From NCBI RefSeq assembly GCF_000931445.1, contig NZ_CP010849.1:3348001-3412000 (forward strand): a DNA stretch of 64,000 nt, in the 5' to 3' direction. This DNA is from Streptomyces cyaneogriseus subsp. noncyanogenus. Its GTDB lineage: Bacteria > Actinomycetota > Actinomycetes > Streptomycetales > Streptomycetaceae. The position numbers were made by a program, and so were the translations under genes. This document shows positions 28,501 through 35,626 of this stretch, in pieces; positions within the stretch are counted from its first letter, which is position 1, and each line of letters opens with the position of its first letter. Under the pieces are notes generated by a model. That model made no database searches and had not been told where the DNA came from. It saw only the letters and a program-made list of their open reading frames with translations.

Positions 28501-28863
28501 GACGGCGACATGATCACCGCGGCCTTCAAGCTGCTGAAGCTGGGCCCGGTGGTCGGGCAGCGCACCTGGGGCGGTGTGGTCGGCATGACCGGGCGGCACC
28601 GCCTCGGCGACGGCACGGTCATCACGGTGCCGATGAACGCCGCCTGGTTCGACGCCTACGGCTGGTCGGTGGAGAACCACGGCGTCGCCCCCGACCTGGA
28701 GGCGCTGCGCACCCCGCTGGACTGGGCCGAGGGCCGCTACCCGGTGCTGGGCGACGCGGTCCGGCTGGCGCTGGAGCTGCTGGAGACCAACCCGCCGGCC
28801 ACGCCGCCGGACCTCCGGGACGTGCCGGACCGCTCCCGTCCCCCGCTGCCGCCGAGGCCGTGA
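25522..28863 (+). CDS. Tricorn protease homologue
   Basis: A 1113-aa giant peptidase that trims oligopeptides released by the proteasome or other proteases. Order: N-terminal beta-propellers (HPRFSPDGRHIAYTSW-type blades, residues 1 to about 700), a linker rich in Gly/Glu/Thr near 415-445, a helical C1 region, a PDZ domain (about 805-880) and the C2 catalytic region. Catalytic residues can be placed: S770-H771 (GTSHAYV), S993-D994 (ATSSDGDM) and E1051 (SVENHGV). The start is ambiguous between ATG 25522 and GTG 25531; neither has a strong ribosome site. It is divergent from tetR. Confidence 0.95.
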   Translation: MGKVSYLRLPHLSGDLLCFVAEDDLWLAPLDGPGRAWRLTVDRAKTGHPRFSPDGRHIAYTSWRSLVPEVHLVPVDGGPGRRLSHWGSMDARVCGWAPADRDTEAAVLAVSSHGEPFSHLTWGYKITTGGDPGRKLPWGPVSDLQVADLDGERKTLLLTGTPPHEPASWKRYRGGATGRLWLHGQRLLPDLGGHLQSPMFVGGRIAFLSDHEGVGNLYSCAYDGTGLRRHTDHDAFYARHAASDGTRVVYQCAGELWIVDDLSPGARPRTLEVRLSGPRAGRRVYQVPAAQNVGGLSVDETGRASAVVVRGSLYWLTHRDGPARTLADTPGVRVRLPEMLGASGRIAYVTDADGEDAVEIAYLPRATGGRAARRLASGKLGRVLEMASDPEGERLAIASHDGRLLLLPVPDETAAVAGREGAEAEGGEAAGTDAGTGETTGEAAGADVTELVRSENGPVRDLAFSPDGAWLTWSHPGIGRSLRQIRMARIKDGSVVDVTNGRFEDENPVFTSDGRYLAFLSWRGFDPVYDVHTGDLSFPLGCRPYLVPLSSATPSPFALNPEGRPAAGGLDPAEDEPGEGGAVTVEVEGLENRVTPFPVTASKYSALRPVAGGGLVWLRWPISGALGETFANPNDPSERPTLEHFSLTKAKKTELVGHLDSFAVSGDGTRLVVLDEGDLRAVPATEAGDSDSTTWIDLRRILHQADPGAEWRQAYAEAGRLIRAYFWDPGMCGIDWDAVLAQYRPLVERVATPDEFADLLREVLGELGTSHAYVSAARRNEGPPHYQRWQGLLGANFVCREGRWLVRRILPGDSSDSRARSPLAGTGIREGAVLTHVDGRPVDPVAGPYPLLAGAGGTTVELTFEPEAGGPPRRVAVVPLIDERPLRYQDWVAKRREVVRELSDGRCGYLHIPDMGGSGWAQFNRDLRMEVSRPALIVDVRGNAGGHISELVIEKLTRTILGWDLTRGAQPVSYTSNAPRGPVVAVADEATSSDGDMITAAFKLLKLGPVVGQRTWGGVVGMTGRHRLGDGTVITVPMNAAWFDAYGWSVENHGVAPDLEALRTPLDWAEGRYPVLGDAVRLALELLETNPPATPPDLRDVPDRSRPPLPPRP

Positions 28864-28935
28864 GGGACCCGCGGAGTACGAAGTACCGGGGAGACGGGCG
28901 GGGTTCGAGTCCCGGAGGCGCGCGGGACACATGAG

Positions 28936-28966
28936 AAGGGGCGCCCCTCGCCGAGGGGCGCCCCTT
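28936..28966. terminator. Bidirectional terminator after tricorn
   Basis: A perfect inverted repeat (arms 28936-28950 and 28952-28966, core AAGGGGCGCCCCT) folds into a hairpin of about 13 bp with a 5-nt loop. It sits between the convergent tricorn gene and the 57-aa gene and ends in TT on the + strand and AA/TT on the other, so it can serve both. Confidence 0.8.
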
Positions 28967-28982
28967 CCGCTTCGGCGAGGCG

Positions 28983-29156
28983 TCAGGCGTCGTAGTCCTG
29001 GCCGAGGCGGTCCTCCTGGACCTGCCGCTCGGTGTCCGTCTCGTCGTCGTCGCGGCGACGGCGGTTCTGCACCTGCTCCTTGGCCTTCTCGGCCCGCTGC
29101 CGCGCCTGCTCCTGCATACGCTCGGACTTCTCCTGGAACTGGTCCTTCATGCCCAT
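28983..29156 (-). CDS. Small highly charged protein, 57 aa
   Basis: A 57-aa coding frame, MGMKDQFQEKSERMQEQA at the start, then a lysine/arginine/glutamine-rich helix and an acidic end (DDDETDTERQ ... LGQDYDA). The ATG has GGGAGTGAAC upstream at good spacing. Third-position GC is high and a terminator follows the stop, both supporting a real gene. The sequence predicts one long amphipathic helix or coiled coil. It resembles small conserved Streptomyces proteins of unknown role; I cannot name a family. Confidence 0.75.
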   Translation of the reverse strand: MGMKDQFQEKSERMQEQARQRAEKAKEQVQNRRRRDDDETDTERQVQEDRLGQDYDA

Positions 29157-29257
29157 GTGGGTTCACTCCCGTAGTGGGTGGGATTCGGGCCCGTTCCCGT
29201 ACCGGACGGGACCGGGCCCGATCAGATTCACACGGGCGGTGACCCTGCGCATGTCGA

Positions 29258-30151
29258 TCAGTGACGCTTCGTATCCGCTCCCGTCCGGTGCTGTTCGTCG
29301 GCCGCGCCGCCCGCGCCGACCAGGCCCATGCGCATGCCGGCGAGCCGGTCCGCGAAGCGCCGCATCTCCCGCCCGCCGACCGTCCCGATGAGCGTGGGCA
29401 GGCCGCCGCGCACCCCCTGCATGCCCCGCAGCCACCACTGCCCGTAGACGTGCGCGGCCCGCCGCTCGATCCCCTCGACGAGCCGGTCGACGGCCGGGCC
29501 CAGCGGATAGGTCTTGTTCGACGGCCACGGCAGCCGCTGCCGCAACTCCCGCATCACGTCGTCCCGGTCCGCGCCGCGCACCATGTCGGTGTCGGTCCAC
29601 GACAGATAGCCGACGCCGACCTTCACGCCCCGGTAGCCGACCTCGGCGCGCAGGCTGTGCGCGTACGCCTCCACACCGGACTTGGACGCGCAGTACGCGG
29701 TCATCATCGGGGCGGGCGTGAGGGCGGCCAGGGAGGCGATCTGGAGGAGGTAGCCCCGGCTCTCCACCAGCGAGGGCAGGAAGGCGCGGGCCGTCACCGC
29801 CGATCCGATCAGATTGACCTCGATCACCCGCCGCCACGCCTCGGGGTCGGAGTCGACGAAGGGCCCGCCGGTGGCGACCCCCGCGTTGGCGACCACGACG
29901 TCCACCCTGCCGAAGCGTTCCTTCACCTCCTGCGCGACCCGTGCCATCGCCTCGTGGTCGGTGACGTCGGCGTACCAGTGGTCGCTGTCGCTGTGCAGCC
30001 GCGCGGACACCTGCTTGAGCGTGTCCGGCTCCAGTCCGACCAGCGCCACCTTCACCCCGCGCGCGGACAGCTTGCGGGCCAGCAGCTCCCCGACGCCCCG
30101 CGCCGCTCCCGTGACGACGGCGACCCGTCCTTCCAGGCTGACCCTGCTCAT
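29258..30151 (-). CDS. Short-chain dehydrogenase/reductase
   Basis: A 297-aa classical SDR. The cofactor loop is TGAARGVG (residues 14-21), NAG is at 89-91, and the catalytic triad is S140, Y153 and K157 (MTAYCASKSGVEAY). The C-terminal extension GMQGVRGGLPTLIG is typical of SDRs linked to lipid or steroid alcohol oxidation. The ATG overlaps the hydrolase stop by 4 bp (ATGA) with GAGGAGAGC upstream. It is the last gene of the monooxygenase-hydrolase-SDR operon. Confidence 0.93.
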   Translation of the reverse strand: MSRVSLEGRVAVVTGAARGVGELLARKLSARGVKVALVGLEPDTLKQVSARLHSDSDHWYADVTDHEAMARVAQEVKERFGRVDVVVANAGVATGGPFVDSDPEAWRRVIEVNLIGSAVTARAFLPSLVESRGYLLQIASLAALTPAPMMTAYCASKSGVEAYAHSLRAEVGYRGVKVGVGYLSWTDTDMVRGADRDDVMRELRQRLPWPSNKTYPLGPAVDRLVEGIERRAAHVYGQWWLRGMQGVRGGLPTLIGTVGGREMRRFADRLAGMRMGLVGAGGAADEQHRTGADTKRH

Positions 30152-31113
30152 GCGCTCTCCTCGGCGTGTACGGCGGACGTGGGGATACCGGCGGACGTGT
30201 CGGCACCGGCGGGCAGATGGGTGGCGGCGAGCGCCCGTATCCGCCCGGTGACCTGCTCCGGGGCCTCGACGGGCGTCATATGGCCGATGCCGGGCAGCTC
30301 GGTGACGCCCAGGCAGTGGGGCAGCGCGGCGGCCAGCGCGCGGGCGTGCAGCGGCGGCGTCAACCGGTCGGCCGCGCCGACCAGTACCTCCGTGGGCACC
30401 GACACCTTCCGCACACTGTCGTCGAGTTCGACGCGGTCCAGCACCCGCGCCCAGGCGTGGCGCACCGAGCGGGGGCAGGCGTGCACGATGCGGGCGCACG
30501 CCTCCACCACGTGCGGGGCCGAACCGGGCCCGGTGATCCCGTACTTGAGGACGCGCAGCGAGAGCGGGGTGACCGGCCCGAGCGGGGCCCGGGAGAGCAG
30601 GATCCGGCGGGTCAGCCAGCTCCGCGCCCGGCCCGCCCGCAGCGGGAGCACCTTCGCGGAGGCGACCAGCCGGGAACTGCCGGTGCTGCACAGCAGGACG
30701 GCCGCCGCGCGGGCGCGCAGGACGGGCCGCTCCGCCGCGGCCATCACCGTCATGCCGCCCATGGAGTGCCCGGCGATCACGGCCCGTTCGCCCGGGGCGA
30801 GCGTGGCCTCCAGTACGGCTTCCAGGTCGTCGGCGAGGGCGCCGGTGCCGCATGCCGGGTGGGCCGGGCTGCGCCCGTGGCCGCGCTGGTCGTAGGCGAT
30901 GACACGGTGGTCGGCGGCCAGGGCGCGGATCTGCTCCGCCCAGAAGGCGGTGGAGCAGGTCCAGCCGTGGACGAGGACGACGGCCGGGGCCCGCCGGCCG
31001 CCCTCGGGTCCGTGCACCTCGACATGGAGCGGGGCGCCGTCGGCGGAGCGGACGGTGAGGACGCGGGCGGGCTCGGGCGGGGCGCCGGGGACGGCGGGGC
31101 GGCGCGGGCTCAC
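30148..31113 (-). CDS. Alpha/beta hydrolase
   Basis: A 321-aa alpha/beta-hydrolase fold enzyme. The oxyanion motif is LVHGWTCS, the nucleophile elbow is GHSMGG with S117, the acid is in LVGAADRLTPP, and the catalytic His is in ELPGIGHMTPVE. It starts with GTG overlapping the monooxygenase stop by 4 bp (GTGA) and ends overlapping the SDR start. An esterase or lipase that cleaves the ester made by a Baeyer-Villiger enzyme is the natural reading of the context; the substrate is unknown. Confidence 0.93.
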   Translation of the reverse strand: MSPRRPAVPGAPPEPARVLTVRSADGAPLHVEVHGPEGGRRAPAVVLVHGWTCSTAFWAEQIRALAADHRVIAYDQRGHGRSPAHPACGTGALADDLEAVLEATLAPGERAVIAGHSMGGMTVMAAAERPVLRARAAAVLLCSTGSSRLVASAKVLPLRAGRARSWLTRRILLSRAPLGPVTPLSLRVLKYGITGPGSAPHVVEACARIVHACPRSVRHAWARVLDRVELDDSVRKVSVPTEVLVGAADRLTPPLHARALAAALPHCLGVTELPGIGHMTPVEAPEQVTGRIRALAATHLPAGADTSAGIPTSAVHAEESA

Positions 31114-32648
31114 GCGGTCACCCCGGTCTTCGCGGTGTCCGCCTCCGCCGCCGCCTCCGCGTCCGAGGGGGCGCCGGCCGGGGGCCGCAGCACCCGGTAC
31201 TCCATCAGGTCCACGCGCCGCGTCGCCCGCCGGAACTCGCTCGTCGTGCCCGGCCAGACGGTGGTGTTGCGGCCGGCGGCGTCCAGGTACCAGCTGGTGC
31301 AGCCGCCGGTGTTCCACACCGTGCGCTTCATGCGTTCCTGCACCCGGTCGTTCCAGGCGCGCACGGCCTCGGGGCGGGCGTCGAGGGCGGCCCGACCGCC
31401 GAGGACGTCCAACTGCCGGAGGTAGTCGGCCATGTAGTTCAGCTGGGACTCGATCATGAGGATCATGGACGAGTTCCCGAGGCCGGTGTTGGGCCCGATG
31501 ATCGTCATCCAGTTCGGGAAGCCGGCCGCCGAGGCGCCGCGCAGGGCCTGCATCCCGTCCTGCCACGTCTCGGCGAGGGTGCGCCCGTCCGCGCCCACCA
31601 CCCGCTCGGCGATCGGCATGTCGGTGACGTGGAAGCCGGTGCCGAAGACGATCGCGTCCACTTCGGCCTCGCTGCCGTCGGCGGCCACCAGGGTGGAGCC
31701 GCGGACCTCGGCCAGCCCGCTGGCGACGACGTCCACATTGGGCCGGGCGAGCGCCGGGTAGTAGTCGTTGGACAGCAGGATCCGCTTGCAGCCGATCCGG
31801 TAGTCGGGGGTCAGCTTGGCGCGCAGCGCCGGGTCCTTGATGGCGCGGGCCATGTTGCGCTGGGCCAGCCGCTCCACCAGCCCGAGCTCCTCGGGGTGCT
31901 TGGTGAACGCCTGGACCTGGAGCTCCCGGATGCCCCACAGCAGGCCGCGGCGGAGCCGGGCGGTGAGCGGCACCGCCCGGTGCAGGGCGCGCTCGGCGGG
32001 GCCGATGGCCCGGTCGACGCGGGGCATCACCCAGGCCGGGGTGCGCTGGAAGAGGGTGAGCCGGCCGACCACGGGCTGGATGGACGGCACGATCTGGATG
32101 GCGGACGCCCCGGTGCCGATCATCGCGACGCGCTTGCCGGCGAGGTCGTAGTCGTGGTCCCAGCGGGCCGAGTGGAAGACCTTGCCGGGGAAGGTGTCCA
32201 GCCCCGGTATGTCGGGGATCTTCGGGTCGGAGAGCGGTCCGGTGGCGGAGACGACGACATCGGCCGTCAGCTTCCCCCGGCCGGTCTCGATCCGCCACCG
32301 CAGCCGCTCCGCGTCCCAGGTCATCCGCTTCACCTCGGCGTCGAACCGCAGGTGCGGGCGGAGCCCGAAGGTGTCCGCGACGTGTTCCAGATAGGCGCGG
32401 ATGTGCCGCTGGCCGGAGAAGGTGCGCGGCCAGTCGGGGTTGGGCGCGAAGGAGAAGGAGTACAGGTGGGACGGCACGTCGCACGCGCACCCCGGATAGC
32501 TGTTGTCCCGCCAGGTGCCGCCGACGCTGCCGGCCCGCTCCAGGACGACGAAGTCGGTGATCCCTTCCCGGCGCAGCCGCACGGCGGCCCCCAGCCCGCC
32601 GAACCCGGACCCGACCACCGCCACGCGTACATGCTCGTGCTCGGCCAT
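31110..32648 (-). CDS. Flavin-containing Baeyer-Villiger-type monooxygenase
   Basis: A 512-aa FAD/NADPH monooxygenase. The FAD Rossmann loop is VVGSGFGGLG (residues 12-20), the NADPH loop is MIGTGASAIQI, and the Baeyer-Villiger fingerprint F-x-G-x-x-x-H-x-x-x-W is met at 153-163 (FPGKVFHSARW). The ATG at 32648 has GGAGG upstream; a 17-codon extension is unsupported. It heads an operon with a hydrolase and an SDR, both overlapped by 4 bp. The trio resembles the mymA (Rv3083)-lipR-SDR block of Mycobacterium tuberculosis. A divergent MerR regulator is 134 bp away. Confidence 0.93.
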   Translation of the reverse strand: MAEHEHVRVAVVGSGFGGLGAAVRLRREGITDFVVLERAGSVGGTWRDNSYPGCACDVPSHLYSFSFAPNPDWPRTFSGQRHIRAYLEHVADTFGLRPHLRFDAEVKRMTWDAERLRWRIETGRGKLTADVVVSATGPLSDPKIPDIPGLDTFPGKVFHSARWDHDYDLAGKRVAMIGTGASAIQIVPSIQPVVGRLTLFQRTPAWVMPRVDRAIGPAERALHRAVPLTARLRRGLLWGIRELQVQAFTKHPEELGLVERLAQRNMARAIKDPALRAKLTPDYRIGCKRILLSNDYYPALARPNVDVVASGLAEVRGSTLVAADGSEAEVDAIVFGTGFHVTDMPIAERVVGADGRTLAETWQDGMQALRGASAAGFPNWMTIIGPNTGLGNSSMILMIESQLNYMADYLRQLDVLGGRAALDARPEAVRAWNDRVQERMKRTVWNTGGCTSWYLDAAGRNTTVWPGTTSEFRRATRRVDLMEYRVLRPPAGAPSDAEAAAEADTAKTGVTA

Positions 32649-32679
32649 TCCGACGCCTCCACACATCGCCTCGGACTCT

Positions 32680-32764
32680 GCCAGTGAACACTGGCGCAAT
32701 GGGGAGAGTAGAGGAGTGCCGTACCGATCGGTAGGGGTGGGGACGAGGAAAGTTACCGACGGTA
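32680..32764. promoter_or_regulatory. Palindromes in the monooxygenase-merR promoter region
   Basis: GCCAGTGAACACTGGC (32680-32695) is a perfect 7-2-7 palindrome next to the monooxygenase start. TACCGATCGGTA (32722-32733) is a perfect 12-bp palindrome, and its near-copy TACCGACGGTA lies at 32754-32764, 32 bp away. These repeats fit operators for the divergent MerR protein. TAGGCT at 32770-32775 ends 7 nt before the merR GTG, suggesting a leaderless merR mRNA. Confidence 0.6.
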
Positions 32765-32782
32765 CGACCTAGGCTGCCGGAT

Positions 32783-33490
32783 GTGGCAGAAGACGCTGGG
32801 CGGGCAGGGCAGACCGAAAACGCCGGACGACGCGAGTACCGCACCGAGGAGCTGGCCCGGCTGGCCGGGATCACGGTGCGCACCCTGCGTTTCTACCGCG
32901 AGCGCAAGCTGCTGCCCCCGCCCCGCCGCGAGGGCCGCATCGCCTGGTACGACGACCATCACCTGGCCCGGCTGCGCACCATCTCCGCCCTCCTGGAACG
33001 CGGCCACACCCTCAACGGCATCGCGGAGCTGGCGGACGCCTTCGACCACGGCCGCGACGTCGGCGACCTGCTGGGCCTCGGCGAGCCCACCGAGGAGACC
33101 CCGGTCCGTCTCACCCCCGAGGAGCTGGCCGACCACTTCGCCGGCCAGGCCACCCCGGAGAACCTCGCCGCGGCCCTGGAGCTGGGCTACCTCGGCACCG
33201 ACGGCGAGGAGATCGTCCACATCAGCCGCCGTCTGCTGGAGGTCTCCTCCGCGCTGGTCCGCGAGGGCATACCGCTGGCCGACGTCCTCGCGGCGGGCGC
33301 CCGCGTCCGCGAGCACGCCGAAGCCCTGGCCGGGATCTTCGCCGACCTGATCCTGCGCCACGCGACCGAGGCCGACCTGCCCCGCCTGCGCCCGCTGGCC
33401 CGCAGCGTGGTGGAGGCCGAGCTGTCCCTGGCGCTGGACCGGCGGCTGCGCGGGAAGGGGGACGGGGGCGCTCCCCAGGGGACCCGCTAG
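32783..33490 (+). CDS. MerR family transcriptional regulator
   Basis: A 235-aa regulator. After a 17-residue leader, the MerR winged helix-turn-helix reads YRTEELARLAGITVRTLRFYRERKLLPPPRR, followed by a long C-terminal effector domain of mostly helices and no cysteine cluster, so it is not a metal sensor of the classical kind. It is divergent from the monooxygenase operon, which it most likely controls. The last codons and the stop lie inside a 29-bp tandem repeat, so the C-terminal GDGGAPQGTR is repeat-derived. Confidence 0.92.
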   Translation: MAEDAGRAGQTENAGRREYRTEELARLAGITVRTLRFYRERKLLPPPRREGRIAWYDDHHLARLRTISALLERGHTLNGIAELADAFDHGRDVGDLLGLGEPTEETPVRLTPEELADHFAGQATPENLAAALELGYLGTDGEEIVHISRRLLEVSSALVREGIPLADVLAAGARVREHAEALAGIFADLILRHATEADLPRLRPLARSVVEAELSLALDRRLRGKGDGGAPQGTR

Positions 33491-33553
33491 CTGTCGGCGC
33501 TCCCCAGGGGACCCGCTAGCTGTCGGCGCTCCCCCGGTGGCCCGCCGGCCGTC
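33467..33553. repeat. Three tandem 29-bp repeats across the merR stop
   Basis: Two exact copies (33467-33495 and 33496-33524; core GGCGCTCCCCAGGGGACCCG, then CTAGCTGTC) are followed by a diverged third (33525-33553). The merR stop TAG lies in the first copy. The array separates merR from the convergent xth gene. Confidence 0.85.
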
Positions 33554-33569
33554 GCCCCCGGGGGGCCTG

Positions 33570-34373
33570 TCAGCGGTCGTAGACGACCGTCACCGGCGCG
33601 TGGTCCGACCAGCGCTCGGTGTGCGTGGCGGCACGCTCCACGAGCCCCTTGACCGCGCGGGCGGCCAGGTGCGGGGTGGCCATCTGGTAGTCGATGCGCC
33701 AGCCCGAGTCGTTGTCGAAAGCCCGCCCCCGGTACGACCACCAGCTGTACGGACCCTCGGCCTCCGGGTGCAGGGCGCGCACCACGTCCACGTAGCCGCC
33801 CTCGGCCGGGTCCAGGACGCGGCTCAGCCAGTCGCGCTCCTCGGGCAGGAAGCCGGAGTTCCTGGTGTTGCCGCGCCAGTTCTTCAGGTCGGCCTGCCGG
33901 TGGGCGATGTTCCAGTCGCCGCAGACCAGGACCTCGCGGCCGTCGGCGGCGGCCCGCTCGCGCAGCTCCTTGAGGTAGGCGAGGAACTCGCCCATGAAGC
34001 GGATCTTCTCCTCCTGCCGCTCGGTGCCCACCTCGCCGGAGGGCAGGTAGAGGGAGGCGACCGTCACACCCGGCAGGTCGGCCTCGACGTACCGGCCGCT
34101 CCCGTCGAACTCGGACGAGCCGAAGCCGATCCGCACCCGCTCGGGCTCGCGCCGGGTGTAGAGGGAGACGCCGGCCCGGCCCTTGGCGGCGGCGGGGGCG
34201 TGCACCACGTGCCAGCCGCCGGGTTCGCGGACGTGCTCGGGCAGTTGGCCCGGCTCGGCGCGTACCTCCTGGAGGCACAGCACGTCGGCGTCGGTGGCCG
34301 CGAGCCATTCCACGAAGCCCTTCTTCGCGGCGGCCCGCAGCCCGTTCACATTCACGGTGGTCACGGTCAGCAC
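33570..34373 (-). CDS. xthA: Exodeoxyribonuclease III
   Basis: A 267-aa AP endonuclease/3'-5' exonuclease of the base-excision repair pathway. Family motifs: TVNVNGLRAA, CLQEVRAE (metal-binding Glu), LYLPSGE, CGDWNIAHRQAD, WWSYRGRAFDNDSGWRIDY and SDHAPVTV with the catalytic Asp-His. Length is normal. GTG at 34373 follows a TATCGT box (34380-34385) by 6 nt, suggesting a leaderless transcript divergent from the GNAT gene. Confidence 0.94.
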   Translation of the reverse strand: MLTVTTVNVNGLRAAAKKGFVEWLAATDADVLCLQEVRAEPGQLPEHVREPGGWHVVHAPAAAKGRAGVSLYTRREPERVRIGFGSSEFDGSGRYVEADLPGVTVASLYLPSGEVGTERQEEKIRFMGEFLAYLKELRERAAADGREVLVCGDWNIAHRQADLKNWRGNTRNSGFLPEERDWLSRVLDPAEGGYVDVVRALHPEAEGPYSWWSYRGRAFDNDSGWRIDYQMATPHLAARAVKGLVERAATHTERWSDHAPVTVVYDR

Positions 34374-34468
34374 CCCGGCACGATACCTGCACACTGGACG
34401 AGGTCCGGTTCTGGACCGGACGGCCCGGGGCGGCCCCTGCCCCACTGGATTGATATACGGTACCCAGC

Positions 34469-34945
34469 ATGAATATTCGCCGAGTCGCCTACGACCACCC
34501 CGACGCCGTCAAGCTCGATGCCGAGGTCCAGGCCGAGTACGACCTCCGCTACGGCGACGGGGGCGACGCGACCGTCCTGGACCCGGCGGACTTCGTGCCC
34601 CCGAACGGCCTCTACCTGATCGCCTACGACGAGCAGGACGTCCCCGTCGCCTCCGGCGGCTGGCGGCGGCAGGACGCCAACGCCCAGGGCAACCTCGACG
34701 GCGATGCCGAGCTGAAGCGGATGTTCGTCCTGGAGCAGATGCGCGGCCGGGGGCTGGCCCGGCGCATCCTGGCGGCGCTGGAGGAGGACGCCCGCGCGGC
34801 CGGCCGGGTGCGCATGGTGCTGGAGACCGGCACCGCGCAGCCGGAGGCCATAGCCCTGTACACCTCCAGCGGCTACGAGCCGTGCGAGAAGTTCGGCTAC
34901 TACCGCTTCCACGAGGAGAGCCGCTGCTTCGCCAAGAAGCTGTGA
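34469..34945 (+). CDS. GNAT family N-acetyltransferase
   Basis: A 158-aa acetyl-CoA-dependent acyltransferase. The acetyl-CoA loop is MRGRGLARRIL, preceded by LKRMFVLEQ, and followed by the typical IALYTSSGYEP strand-turn. The acceptor is unknown. TACGGT at 34456-34461 ends 7 nt before the ATG with no ribosome site, another leaderless layout. It is divergent from xthA and convergent with the response regulator gene. Confidence 0.92.
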   Translation: MNIRRVAYDHPDAVKLDAEVQAEYDLRYGDGGDATVLDPADFVPPNGLYLIAYDEQDVPVASGGWRRQDANAQGNLDGDAELKRMFVLEQMRGRGLARRILAALEEDARAAGRVRMVLETGTAQPEAIALYTSSGYEPCEKFGYYRFHEESRCFAKKL

Positions 34946-34957
34946 CGGCCCGGCCGG

Positions 34958-35626
34958 TCAGGCCCGCAGGAAGGCCAGCACGGCCAGCACCCGGCGGTGG
35001 GTGCCGTCGGCCGGCGGCAGGTCGAGCTTGGTGAGGATGGAGCCGATGTGCTTGCCGACGGCGGCCTCGGACACCACCAGGGCCCGGGCGATCGCGCCGT
35101 TGGACCTGCCCTCGGCGACCAGCGCCAGCACCTCCCGCTCGCGCGGGCTGAGCCGGGCCAGCGGATCCCGGCGCCGGCGCAGCAACTGCCGTACGACCTC
35201 CGGGTCGACGACCGTGCCGCCGGACGCCACCTCGTCCAGGGCGTCCACGAACTGCTCGACCTGCCCCACCCGGTCCTTGAGCAGATAGCCGACGCCGGTG
35301 CCGTCCCCGGAGTCGAGCAGTTCGCCGGCGTAGGCGCGCTGCACGTACTGGCTGAGCACCAGCACCGGCAGCCCGGGCCGCTCCCGCCGCAGCCGGACCG
35401 CCGCGTGCAGCCCCTCGTCCTGGAATCCGGGCGGCATCCGCACGTCCGTCACGACGATGTCGGGCGCGTGCGCGGCGACCGCGGCGACCAGCGCCTCGGC
35501 GTCGCCGACCGCGGCGACGACCTCGTGCCCGAAGCGGGTCAGCACTCCGACGAGCCCTTCCCGCAGCAGCACGCTGTCCTCGGCCAGGACTACGCGCAGG
35601 GGGCGTTCGGGTCGGTCGGCCGGCAA
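34958..35626 (-). CDS. NarL/LuxR-type response regulator
   Basis: A 222-aa two-component regulator. The receiver has the acidic pair E16-D17, phospho-acceptor D61 (DIVVTDVRMPP) and Lys in GYLLKDRV. The C-terminal LuxR helix-turn-helix reads LSPREREVLALVAEGRSNGAIA ... GKHIGSILTKL. The only start that avoids deep overlap is TTG at 35626, with GGAG 6 nt upstream; it overlaps the kinase gene by 37 bp, so the two are coupled. A MacB-like ABC system divergent from the kinase is the likely target. Confidence 0.9.
   Translation of the reverse strand: MPADRPERPLRVVLAEDSVLLREGLVGVLTRFGHEVVAAVGDAEALVAAVAAHAPDIVVTDVRMPPGFQDEGLHAAVRLRRERPGLPVLVLSQYVQRAYAGELLDSGDGTGVGYLLKDRVGQVEQFVDALDEVASGGTVVDPEVVRQLLRRRRDPLARLSPREREVLALVAEGRSNGAIARALVVSEAAVGKHIGSILTKLDLPPADGTHRRVLAVLAFLRA

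Noticed and set aside
28890..28920. A T-loop-like GGGTTCGAGTCCC after the tricorn stop
   Set aside because: The 5-bp T-stem has a G-G mismatch and no D-arm, anticodon arm or acceptor pairing can be built upstream, so it is not a tRNA.
24658..29166. A 1502-codon open frame antisense to tetR and tricorn, and a 1286-codon frame over 1497-5357
   Set aside because: Both are by-products of very high GC third positions in the real genes on the other strand; composition is Arg/Gly/Pro/Ala-rich and shows no domains.
33467..33553. CRISPR-like array of 29-bp repeats
   Set aside because: The units are directly adjacent without unique spacers and no cas genes are present; it is a simple tandem repeat.
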